64,000 nt of DNA, taken from contig JAFXNC010000019.1 of NCBI GenBank assembly GCA_017529875.1, positions 1-64,000 of the forward strand, in the 5' to 3' direction. Positions 17,718 through 25,393 of the stretch are shown here, in pieces. This DNA is from Ruminococcus sp. (GTDB lineage Bacteria > Bacillota > Clostridia > Oscillospirales > Ruminococcaceae). Position numbers and translations under genes: made by a program. The first letter of the stretch is position 1. Every line of letters starts with the position of its first letter. The notes below the pieces were generated by a model, which did not search any database, had not been told where the DNA came from, and saw only the letters and a list, made by a program, of their open reading frames with translations.

Positions 17718-18170
17718 ATGAAAAAGACCCAGAAGACCGCTATGATCGCGGCAGCATTCGCGGCGATCAGTCTTGCATCATGCGGCGGAGGAAATTCCTC
17801 CAATACGCCGGCACCGATAGATCCGCCCTCCGCACAGGTGGAGTCGGACGGAAAGACTTCCGATGCTCAGAGCAGTGCTGCCGAGTCGCAGTTTGATCCC
17901 GCATCTGAGGAGCCTCAGACCGAATACGGCGCACCGGTGGAGTATGACCCTGCCTCCGAGGAGCAGCAGGAGGTCTACGGCCCCCCCGAGTGGTTCGACA
18001 GCAGCGAGGATGATTACGATCCGTCCTCCGAGATACAGCAGGACGTATACGGTCCTCCCGAGGCTCTGGACTCCGATGCCTCGATAGGATATGATCCCGA
18101 AGCTGACAATGTGATCTGCGTTTACGGCCCTCCCGAGGCCTTTGACAGCGAGGCCGGAGGCAACGAGTAA
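17718..18170 (+). CDS. Lipoprotein with YGPPE repeats, candidate substrate of the adjacent radical SAM enzyme
   Basis: This small secreted protein (150 residues) has a lipoprotein signal ending at LAS-Cys22 and a Ser/Pro-rich linker. The C-terminal half is built from about four imperfect repeats of the form [FY]DP-x-S-E-E-x-Q-x-x-VYGPPE-x-[FL]-DS. YDP-type motifs start at residues 59, 76, 100 and 125. YGAP lies at 70 and YGPP at 87, 111 and 136. The repeats are very acidic and almost free of Lys and Arg. The start at 17718 sits eight bases after AAAGGAGAGG. The radical SAM gene begins one base after its stop. This is the layout of a multi-core peptide substrate and its modifying enzyme, but no product is known to me. 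A purely structural lipoprotein is the alternative. Confidence 0.75.
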   Translation: MKKTQKTAMIAAAFAAISLASCGGGNSSNTPAPIDPPSAQVESDGKTSDAQSSAAESQFDPASEEPQTEYGAPVEYDPASEEQQEVYGPPEWFDSSEDDYDPSSEIQQDVYGPPEALDSDASIGYDPEADNVICVYGPPEAFDSEAGGNE

Positions 18171-18171
18171 T

Positions 18172-19245
18172 ATGCTGAACGTTGACGTAAAGAATAAGAA
18201 TTTGCAGACCCTCGCGGAATACCGCCGGGGTCTGCTTAAAAAGCCGGAGCTGCGCAACCTGTTTCTGGAGCTGACTCTGCGCTGCAACGAGCGGTGTATT
18301 CACTGCGGCAGCTCCTGCGGAGACGTACCCAGTGAAGAGCTGGAGGTCGCCGAGTACGACAGGCTGCTGCGGGAGGTCAAGGAAGACTTAGGCACCGGCC
18401 GCAAGATGCTCTGCATCACCGGCGGCGAGCCGCTTTTGAGGAAAGAGTTCTTCGAGATAACCGAGACTGCCGACAAGCTGGGTTTCAACTGGGGCATGAC
18501 CTCCAACGGCACCCTTATCACCAAGGACGTCGCACGGGACTTGAAGCGGGTGGGTATGAAGACTATCTCCATAAGCATCGACGGTCTGGAGCAGACCCAT
18601 GACAAGTTCCGCCGCACCCCCGGCGGCTACGCAAAGGCCATGCAGGGCATAGAGAACCTGCTTGAAGTCGGCGGCTGGCGAAACGTCCAGGTGACTACCG
18701 TTGTGACCCATGAGAACATCGGTCAGCTCGACGAGCTCTTCGGGATATTCGACAAAATGGACATCGACTCATGGCGGGTCATCAACATCGAGCCCATAGG
18801 CCGCGCCAAGGCTCACCCGGAGCTTATCCTGACCCCCGACGATTACAGGTATATGTTCGAGTTCATCCGCAACAAGCGCATCGGCGGGCAGCCGGTCTGC
18901 TACGGATGCAGCCACTACCTGGGCACCGAGTACGAGCGGGAGGTCCGGGACTGGTACTACCTCTGCACCGCCGGCCTCTACACCGCCAGCATCATGTGCA
19001 ACGGCGACATAACCGCCTGCCTGGACATCGAGCGCCGCCCCGAGTTCATACAGGGCAACATCAGGCGCGACCGTTTCAGCGACGTTTGGCTCAACCGTTT
19101 CCAGGAGTTCCGCCGCGACCTTTCTGACGACGCCGAGATGTGCAAGGGCTGCCCCGAAGCCGCCTTCTGCCGCGGCGATGCCTTCCACAGCTACAATTTC
19201 GACGAACACCGCCCCGAGGTCTGCTTCAAGGGGATACTGTTCTGA
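18172..19245 (+). CDS. Radical SAM/SPASM protein, candidate peptide maturase
   Basis: Radical SAM enzymes cleave S-adenosylmethionine on a [4Fe-4S] cluster to start radical chemistry; those with a SPASM domain usually modify peptides. The 357-residue protein has the cluster motif Cys38-x3-Cys42-x2-Cys45, the SAM-binding TGGEP (83-87) and a TIM-barrel core. Its C-terminal SPASM region has Cys265-x12-Gly-x4-Cys283, then Cys324-x2-Cys327-x5-Cys333-x17-Cys351. Extra Cys lie at 243, 246 and 276. The start at 18172 is one base after the lipoprotein stop, so the two are translationally coupled. No separate RRE, protease or exporter gene is adjacent. A terminator follows. Confidence 0.88.
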   Translation: MLNVDVKNKNLQTLAEYRRGLLKKPELRNLFLELTLRCNERCIHCGSSCGDVPSEELEVAEYDRLLREVKEDLGTGRKMLCITGGEPLLRKEFFEITETADKLGFNWGMTSNGTLITKDVARDLKRVGMKTISISIDGLEQTHDKFRRTPGGYAKAMQGIENLLEVGGWRNVQVTTVVTHENIGQLDELFGIFDKMDIDSWRVINIEPIGRAKAHPELILTPDDYRYMFEFIRNKRIGGQPVCYGCSHYLGTEYEREVRDWYYLCTAGLYTASIMCNGDITACLDIERRPEFIQGNIRRDRFSDVWLNRFQEFRRDLSDDAEMCKGCPEAAFCRGDAFHSYNFDEHRPEVCFKGILF

Positions 19246-19258
19246 TAACAAAATCAAA

Positions 19259-19289
19259 AGCCCGTCCCGGGTCATTTCCGGGGCGGGCT
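19259..19289. terminator. Bidirectional terminator between radical SAM and esterase genes
   Basis: AGCCCGTCCCGG pairs with CCGGGGCGGGCT between the converging genes; A-rich and T-rich flanks lie on the two sides. Confidence 0.75.
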
Positions 19290-19295
19290 GAGTTA

Positions 19296-20807
19296 TTATT
19301 CGTCCTCCATAGAAGTGCGGAAGGGTGCCAGGGGGATGCCGTTCTTGCCGAATACCGAGTACTCGGGGAAGTTGCCCCAGGCGTAGCGGGCGTATTTGGG
19401 CTCTGTCACCTGGTCGGAGTAGAGCATGATGCAGTCCACCACGATCTCCGCCTCGGCGGGGTAGAAGACCTTGTCGTCCCCTGCCAGCTCGAAGCCGGTC
19501 AGACCCTTTTCGCCGGCGGTAAGGCCTTCCTCGGCGTGCTCTAAATATACCGACATCATGCGGTCATTGACCATGTAGTCCTTGAACATAGGGCCGAAGG
19601 CGTCCTCCTCGATGCCGTAGACCAGCTGCTCCGCCTGCAAGCAGAGCCTCTCGCCCACAGGGCGCTTGTCCACCGGATGGATGTTGTCAAGCTCGCCGCA
19701 GTCGATGCAGACGGCGATACCGGTGTTCTTCACAGTCCTGAAAGTCCGCATCTGCGCCTCGCGTATCAGGCACCAGTGCTTATAGTCGGGGTCGCTGGAG
19801 ACCTTGTAGCCCGGCAGCTGCACGAAAATGAAGGGCAGCTCGTCGTCGCCCCACCGTTCGCGCCATACCCTGATAAGTGTGGTGAACAGCGTGTAGTAGG
19901 AGCGGGGCTTGTGGTCGTCGCTCTCCCCCTGATAGTAGAGGAATCCCGCCAGTGTGTAGGGGCATACCCTCATGAGCATGGCCTCAAACATCTTCGCCGG
20001 GCTGAATGGGTTGAAGTCGTTGCGGGGCCCGGGCCAGCGGTTCTTGCCGATCCTTTCCTGTATCTCGTTCCAGCCGATCTTTGGCTCGGTCTTGTAGACC
20101 TCCTGAGCGCGTTCGTTCCACTGTTTGTCGTACTCGGTGTACTCGTCGTAGATCTTCTTCTGCTCTTCGAGGCTCACGCCCTTAGTGTTCTCGAAGTACT
20201 CGTCCATGTAGGAGGCAAGCTCGCTGTTGCCGAGGATATGATCTTTGTCGATCCAGTTGGTGCCGGAGGTGCCGCCCCAGTTGCAGCCGATGAGCCCGAC
20301 GGTGATACCCAGATCAGCGGAGAGCTTTCTTGCGAAGTAGTACCCCACCGCGCTCCACGCACGGGAGCCCTGAGGGTCTGCCACGCCCCAGCCGCAGTTC
20401 TTCTCGGCCTCGATCGCTTCTTCGACGGTGCCTACCTTGTTGGTGTAGTAGAATCTTACCGGTACATCAGCGGTAAGGGAGGCAAGCTCCTTCTCGCCGT
20501 TGACCTCAGAGTGCAGCTCCAGCTCCATGTTGGACTGTCCGCCGCAGAGCCATACCTCACCGATCATGACATTGGTGTATCTGGCGAACTCCTTGCCGTC
20601 AAGGGAAAGGGTCATTTCATAGGGGCCGCCTGCCTCCATAGGGGGCAGCAGCAGCGACCATTTGCCCTCCCTGACAGTGCAGGAGGCCTTGACGCCGTTG
20701 AGATCGGCGGTGACGGTGCCGGGCTCGTCGCTGACGCCCCATACCGCCATGTTCTTCTCTCTCTGCAATACCATATTGCTTGAAAAAACAGAAGCTGACT
20801 TTATCAT
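19296..20807 (-). CDS. Sialate O-acetylesterase-like SGNH carbohydrate esterase
   Basis: This 503-residue enzyme probably removes acetyl groups from sugars such as sialic acid or plant polysaccharides. It has an N-terminal beta-sandwich (about 1-80), the nucleophile motif GGQSNM with Ser92, the oxyanion segment GCNWGGTSGTNW, and a late Asp-x-x-His pair in ELDNIHP. The start is the ATG at 20807, eight bases after GGGAG, rather than the GTG just before. There is no signal peptide, so it is cytoplasmic. It lies 47 bases downstream of sufB on the same strand and may be cotranscribed, although the functions are unrelated. Confidence 0.87.
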   Translation of the reverse strand: MIKSASVFSSNMVLQREKNMAVWGVSDEPGTVTADLNGVKASCTVREGKWSLLLPPMEAGGPYEMTLSLDGKEFARYTNVMIGEVWLCGGQSNMELELHSEVNGEKELASLTADVPVRFYYTNKVGTVEEAIEAEKNCGWGVADPQGSRAWSAVGYYFARKLSADLGITVGLIGCNWGGTSGTNWIDKDHILGNSELASYMDEYFENTKGVSLEEQKKIYDEYTEYDKQWNERAQEVYKTEPKIGWNEIQERIGKNRWPGPRNDFNPFSPAKMFEAMLMRVCPYTLAGFLYYQGESDDHKPRSYYTLFTTLIRVWRERWGDDELPFIFVQLPGYKVSSDPDYKHWCLIREAQMRTFRTVKNTGIAVCIDCGELDNIHPVDKRPVGERLCLQAEQLVYGIEEDAFGPMFKDYMVNDRMMSVYLEHAEEGLTAGEKGLTGFELAGDDKVFYPAEAEIVVDCIMLYSDQVTEPKYARYAWGNFPEYSVFGKNGIPLAPFRTSMEDE

Positions 20808-20854
20808 CACAATATCTCCCTTCGGGTATATTTCTCCTTATTATTCGGTCAGGC

Positions 20855-21778
20855 TCATCCTCTCAGGAAGCCCTCGATTATCTTGGCCTCGGCCTCCTCC
20901 TCGGAGAGACCCAGAGTTTGCAGCTTGATGATCTGCTCGCCGGCGATCTTGCCGATAGCCGCCTCGTGTATCAGCTCGGCGTCAAGGTCTCCCGCGAAAA
21001 GCTCCGGCGCCGCATTGACCCTGCCCTTGTCGGCAAGAATGGCGTCGCACTCGGAGTGACCCTTGCAGCGGGCGTTCCCGCTGATCTTGGAGTGGTACTC
21101 CTGATAGGACTGACCCTTTGCAACAGAGCGGGAAACGATATCCACGCTGGAATCCTCGCCGTTGAGCTCCACAGCAAAATCCGTGTTGGCGGTCTGGGTG
21201 CCCTCGGTCATGATGCGCTCCTTGATGACCAACTGTGCCCCCTTGCCCAGGGTGCCGGTGGTCTTGCGGAAGGTCCTGTCTACGCCGCCGATCTGTATGG
21301 TGTCCATTTCAAGGTAGCTGTCCTCGCCCTGTATCACCTCAGTCACCGGGTCGATGTGCTTGGCGCCGCCGCCTGCACCGGTGCCGATGTGCTTTTCCTT
21401 GTAGAGCACTCTTGCGCCCTTGTCGAGGATGAAGCGGTGTATACCGTGGTGGCGCACGTCGTGGCCGTCATCGGTATGCACTCCGCAGCCTGCAACGATT
21501 GTCACGTCAGCGCCCTCGCCTACAAAGAAGTCATTGTAGACCAGATCGTTGATGCCGCCCTTGGTGACGCAGGCGGGGATGTATACGGTCTCACCCTTGG
21601 TGCCGGGCTTGATCTTCACTACGAGACCGGGGTTGTCCTCCTTGTTTTCGAGAAGGATGTTCTCGGAGGACTGCCTGCCGGCGCATTGACCGTTGGAACG
21701 GATATTGTAAGCGCCGTTGAACTTGCCGCTCCAGTCGGATACTATACCGAGGAGTTCTTCTGTGGTCTTGTCAAGCAT
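20855..21778 (-). CDS. sufB: SufB/SufD-family Fe-S cluster scaffold protein
   Basis: SufB-type proteins form, with the ATPase SufC, the scaffold on which Fe-S clusters are built. The 307-residue protein is much shorter than E. coli SufB (about 495) but keeps the beta-helix core and the catalytic elements: a Cys in HSECDAIL matching E. coli SufB Cys405 and a His-Glu pair in LIHEAAIGKI matching His433/Glu434. The start at 21778 overlaps the sufC stop by eight bases. No sufD, sufS or sufU is nearby. The size and two-gene layout match the minimal SMS-type (SmsCB) arrangement. Confidence 0.88.
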   Translation of the reverse strand: MLDKTTEELLGIVSDWSGKFNGAYNIRSNGQCAGRQSSENILLENKEDNPGLVVKIKPGTKGETVYIPACVTKGGINDLVYNDFFVGEGADVTIVAGCGVHTDDGHDVRHHGIHRFILDKGARVLYKEKHIGTGAGGGAKHIDPVTEVIQGEDSYLEMDTIQIGGVDRTFRKTTGTLGKGAQLVIKERIMTEGTQTANTDFAVELNGEDSSVDIVSRSVAKGQSYQEYHSKISGNARCKGHSECDAILADKGRVNAAPELFAGDLDAELIHEAAIGKIAGEQIIKLQTLGLSEEEAEAKIIEGFLRG

Positions 21779-22511
21779 TTTTGTTATCCTCCTTATCCTT
21801 GCCGAGAGGGCAGCGCTCGGCCTTTTCCTCACCGAACAGCCCGCCCAGTATCTCCTCGCGGGTGCCGGCCTTGGTGACGTTACCGTCGGCGATAACTACG
21901 ATGTAGTCGGAGATCTCGAGGATCCGCTCCTGGTGGGAGATTATCAGCAGAGACTTGTTCTCGGTGGCCTTGAGCCGCTCAAAGGCGTCTATCAGGCTGG
22001 AGAAGCTCCACAGGTCAATGCCCGCCTCCGGCTCGTCGAAGACAAGCACCTTGGCGTCCTTTTTGGCAAGCACCGAGGCGATCTCGATGCGCTTTGCCTC
22101 GCCGCCGGAGAGTGAGGCGTCAATGGTGCGGTCAAGGTACTCATTGGCGCAGAGACCCACCTTGCCCAGTATCTCGCAGATCTCCCGCTCGGAGAGGCTG
22201 CGCTGTGCGGCAAGCTCCATCAGGTCGCGGACGTTGAGCCCCTTGAACCTTACCGGCTGCTGGAATGCATAGCCGATGCCGGCTTTGGAGCGCCTTGTGA
22301 TGTCCCAGTCGGTGATATTCTCGCCGTCGAGGGATATCTCGCCGCTGTCGGGCTTTTCAAGACCCGCGATGAGCTTGGCAAGAGAGGTCTTGCCGCCGCC
22401 GTTGGGGCCGGTTATAACGGTGAGCTTGCCCTCGGGCAGCTCAAGGGAGATGTTTTTGAGAATTTCCTCACCGGAGCCCAGGCTCCAGCTCAGATCCTTT
22501 ATACTAAGCAT
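21771..22511 (-). CDS. sufC: Fe-S assembly ATPase SufC
   Basis: SufC is the ABC-type ATPase that drives conformational change of the SufB-family scaffold. The 246-residue protein has Walker A (TGPNGGGKTSLAKL), a Q-loop (YAFQQPVRFKG), the ABC signature LSGGEAKRIEIA, Walker B (VLVFDEPEAGID) and the switch His (IISHQ). The FDEPEAGID form is typical of SufC rather than of transporters. It is first in the operon with a consensus promoter and an ideal GGAGG site. Confidence 0.92.
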   Translation of the reverse strand: MLSIKDLSWSLGSGEEILKNISLELPEGKLTVITGPNGGGKTSLAKLIAGLEKPDSGEISLDGENITDWDITRRSKAGIGYAFQQPVRFKGLNVRDLMELAAQRSLSEREICEILGKVGLCANEYLDRTIDASLSGGEAKRIEIASVLAKKDAKVLVFDEPEAGIDLWSFSSLIDAFERLKATENKSLLIISHQERILEISDYIVVIADGNVTKAGTREEILGGLFGEEKAERCPLGKDKEDNKNA

Positions 22512-22557
22512 TTATTTACCTCCTGCACGGCGCAAGGTGCCGCAGTTATATGATTAT

Positions 22558-22586
22558 ATTATACTCCCGCAGGCGTATAAAGTCAA
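22558..22586 (-). promoter_or_regulatory. Promoter for sufCB
   Basis: On the minus strand: TTGACT, 17 bases, TATAAT. Confidence 0.75.
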
Positions 22587-22641
22587 CAGTAAAATAATGA
22601 ACAGTGCTGATATTCTGACCTTTTGATAGGTCCCCTCCGGC

Positions 22642-22670
22642 TTGACATATGCCTTGCGTCAGGGTATAAT
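22642..22670 (+). promoter_or_regulatory. Consensus promoter for the two-component/ABC operon
   Basis: TTGACA, 17 bases, TATAAT, about 44 bases before the response regulator start. Confidence 0.8.
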
Positions 22671-22713
22671 CAGATTAGCTGCATAACAGTATTTCGATCA
22701 AGAGGTGAGCATT

Positions 22714-23421
22714 ATGGCAAACAACTCCGATCTCCGCGCAAGGATACTTATAGTCGATGACGACAGGGAGCTGTCCTTCATTATAAAGCGTATGCTGGAG
22801 AGCTATTCCTTCAACGTCAGCATGACCCACAGCTGTGAGGACGCCTTCCGGCTGCTGACAGAGAACAGCTTTGACCTGGTGCTGCTGGACGTCAACCTCC
22901 CCGACGGCACCGGCTTTGAGGTCTGCCGGGAGCTGAGGTCGGCCTGCGATGTGCCGGTGATCTTTGCCAGCGCCCGCACCGCCGAGGACGACCGGGTCAC
23001 AGGCTTTGAGATCGGCGGCGACGACTATCTTCCCAAGCCCTACTCCATGCGGGAGCTGCTTGTCAGGGTCAACGCCCTGCTGCGCCGCACCTACCGCAAC
23101 GCTCCGGAGGAAAGGATAGTGCAGTTCGGCACCGTGACCGTCAACATCACCGCCCGGACTGTTACCAAAAACGGCGCTCCGGCGGCGCTGTCCCTGAGGG
23201 AGTTCGACCTGCTGGCCTACCTCTGCGAGCACATGAATACCCCGGTGCCGAAAGAGAAAATCTTCACCGAGGTCTGGGGAGCCTTCACCGAAGTCGAGCC
23301 CTCGACGCTGGCGGTGCATATCCGCTGGCTTCGTGAAAAGCTGGAGGACGACCCCGCCGAGCCGAAATACATCAAGACCGTCCGCAAGGTGGGCTATATG
23401 CTGGAGGTGAGCGGGAAGTGA
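22714..23421 (+). CDS. OmpR/PhoB-family response regulator
   Basis: This DNA-binding regulator (235 residues) has a receiver domain with acidic pocket Asp15-Asp17, phospho-acceptor Asp59 (LVLLDVNLPDG), Thr/Ala switch (FASAR) and Lys108-Pro109, followed by a winged-helix domain (about 135-232). The ATG at 22714 is used, with an AAGAGGTG site, rather than the in-frame GTG nine bases upstream, which lies inside that site. Its stop overlaps the kinase start by four bases. It probably controls the ABC transporter genes downstream. Confidence 0.93.
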   Translation: MANNSDLRARILIVDDDRELSFIIKRMLESYSFNVSMTHSCEDAFRLLTENSFDLVLLDVNLPDGTGFEVCRELRSACDVPVIFASARTAEDDRVTGFEIGGDDYLPKPYSMRELLVRVNALLRRTYRNAPEERIVQFGTVTVNITARTVTKNGAPAALSLREFDLLAYLCEHMNTPVPKEKIFTEVWGAFTEVEPSTLAVHIRWLREKLEDDPAEPKYIKTVRKVGYMLEVSGK

Positions 23422-24554
23422 GATACAAGGCTTTTATCACCGCAGGGGTGCTGTCGGTGCTGATGGTGCTGTGTACCCTCGGGGTGTATCTTGCGGGGCG
23501 GGGCAGCAGGAACGAGTATCTCCCGCGCCTCTCGGTGGAGGCCAACGAGACCGTCAACCTTATAGCCGCCGGGGACGCCGCTGCCGCCGCCGAAAAGGCC
23601 GAGCAGCTCCGCGCCGACGCTCAGCTGGCCTCGAAACAAAGCCAGGGCAGCGCCGGGGTGTGGCTCCTTTGCATCGCGGCAGTGCTGGCGGTCAACGTCT
23701 GTGTGGCCTATGTGTGGTTCACCATGATCAGGCCGTTCCACCGCCTTGAAGCCTATGCCGACCGCCTTGCGGCAGGGGAGTTCGATCAGCCTCTGGGTCA
23801 GGAGCGGGGCAACTATTTCGGGAAGTTCACCTGGGCGTTCGACAGTATGCGCCGGGAGATAGTCAAGGCCCGCAGCTGCGAGCGGGAGGCTATCGACAAC
23901 AACAAGACTGTCATCGCATCCCTCTCCCACGACCTGAAGACCCCGCTGGCCTCTATCACCGCCTACTCCGAGGCGCTGGTCAACGGGCTCTATGCCGATA
24001 CCGAGGAGATGTATTCCTTCCTCGAGGTGATCTCCCGCAAATGCGAGGAAGTCTCCCGCCTTACCAACGACATGATGACCCACTCCATAAGCGAGCTGGG
24101 CGCCCTTAAAATGCAGCCGGAGGCAGTTGATCTTTCCGAGCTCATGGAGAAGACGGTCAAGGAATCTGCCGCCCCGGAGGTGACCTTTGACCGACCCATG
24201 TTTCCGGTGACAGTCCTTGCCGACCGCAGCCGCCTTACTCAGCTTATCGGCAACCTCATCGGCAACGCCCGGAAATACGCCGGGGGTAAAATGCATATCG
24301 GTATCGCGAAGGAGGAGGGCTTTTACAAGGTGCGTTTTCAGGATCAGGGAGGCGGCATACCGGACAAGGATCTGCCCTTCGTCTTCGATAAGTTCTACCG
24401 GGGCAGCAACTCTAAGGAAATAAGCGGTTCCGGCCTCGGGCTGTATATAGTCAGGTATATAGCCCGGCAGTCCGGCGGGGAAGTCACCGCCGCCAACAAA
24501 GAGGGCGGACTTGAAATAATGCTGACGCTGCCGGTAATGAAAACAGACGCCTGA
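23418..24554 (+). CDS. Membrane sensor histidine kinase
   Basis: The 378-residue kinase has two membrane helices (about 5-27 and 80-103) with a short external loop of about 50 residues, then a HAMP linker. The phospho-acceptor is His171 in SLSHDLKTPLASI, and the ATPase domain has the N box LIGNLIGNARKYA, G1 QDQGGGIP and G2 GSGLGLYI. The Ala/Glu-rich external loop is too small for a large ligand domain. Kinases of this type paired with FtsX-type transporters often sense through the transporter. It starts with GTG overlapping the regulator stop. Confidence 0.92.
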   Translation: MRYKAFITAGVLSVLMVLCTLGVYLAGRGSRNEYLPRLSVEANETVNLIAAGDAAAAAEKAEQLRADAQLASKQSQGSAGVWLLCIAAVLAVNVCVAYVWFTMIRPFHRLEAYADRLAAGEFDQPLGQERGNYFGKFTWAFDSMRREIVKARSCEREAIDNNKTVIASLSHDLKTPLASITAYSEALVNGLYADTEEMYSFLEVISRKCEEVSRLTNDMMTHSISELGALKMQPEAVDLSELMEKTVKESAAPEVTFDRPMFPVTVLADRSRLTQLIGNLIGNARKYAGGKMHIGIAKEEGFYKVRFQDQGGGIPDKDLPFVFDKFYRGSNSKEISGSGLGLYIVRYIARQSGGEVTAANKEGGLEIMLTLPVMKTDA

Positions 24555-24619
24555 TATCTTAAAGATTTCTTAATCTAAGGTGTGCTACAATGAGTACAGC
24601 AAAAGAAAGGAGCATACCT

Positions 24620-25381
24620 ATGAAAGAAGCTATACTCACCGCAAAGAAGCTCTGCAAGTCCTTCGCAGCCAACGGCGTTCAGAACCATGTGCTCACCGGG
24701 ATAGACCTGGAGGTGTACAGGGGGGACTTCACCGTGGTCATGGGAGCCTCCGGCTCCGGCAAATCCACTCTGCTCTACGCCCTCAGCGGCATGGACAGAG
24801 CCACCTCCGGCGAGGTCATCTACGGCGGCAAAGACTTAGTGAAGCTCAGCGAGAAAGAGCTGACCCTGCTGCGCCGCAAGGACTTCGGCTTCGTCTTTCA
24901 GAAGATGCATCTGGTCAGCAACATGACTATGTTCGAGAACGTCACAGTCCCGGCCTATCTGGACAAGACCGTTCCCGCCCGGGACACGGACGAAAAGGCT
25001 CAGGAGCTTTTCAAAACTATGGGCATCGCTGACGTGATGAAGCACCTGCCCTCCCAGTGCTCCGGAGGCGAGCAGCAGCGCTGCGCCATAATAAGGGCGG
25101 TCATCAGCAAGCCCGCTGTGCTCTTCGCCGACGAGCCCACCGGCGCGCTTAACCGCCGCAATACTACCGAAGTCCTCGACCTGCTCACAAGGCTCAACGC
25201 CGAGGGACAGTCGGTGTTCATGGTCACTCACGATATCCGTGCCGCCGTTCGGGGCAGCCGCATCATCTACATCGAGGACGGCAAGATCAGCGGAGAGCTC
25301 ACCCTGCCCCACTACGAGCAGGAAAGCGAACAGAGCCGCGAGACCCAGGTGAACTCCTGGCTGACCTCCATGCACTGGTAA
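24620..25381 (+). CDS. ABC transporter ATP-binding protein (MacB/BceA type)
   Basis: The 253-residue ATPase has Walker A GASGSGKST, a Q-loop FVFQKMHLVSNMT, signature CSGGEQQRCAI, Walker B VLFADEPTGALN and a switch His (MVTHD). The DEPTGALN form is that of the MacB/LolD/BceA group, whose partners are FtsX-like permeases that work by transmembrane force rather than by substrate channels. The start at 24620 follows AAAGGAG by seven bases and is preferred over an upstream ATG at 24590. It lies 12 bases before the permease gene. Confidence 0.93.
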   Translation: MKEAILTAKKLCKSFAANGVQNHVLTGIDLEVYRGDFTVVMGASGSGKSTLLYALSGMDRATSGEVIYGGKDLVKLSEKELTLLRRKDFGFVFQKMHLVSNMTMFENVTVPAYLDKTVPARDTDEKAQELFKTMGIADVMKHLPSQCSGGEQQRCAIIRAVISKPAVLFADEPTGALNRRNTTEVLDLLTRLNAEGQSVFMVTHDIRAAVRGSRIIYIEDGKISGELTLPHYEQESEQSRETQVNSWLTSMHW

Positions 25382-25393
25382 GGGGGCGGCCTT

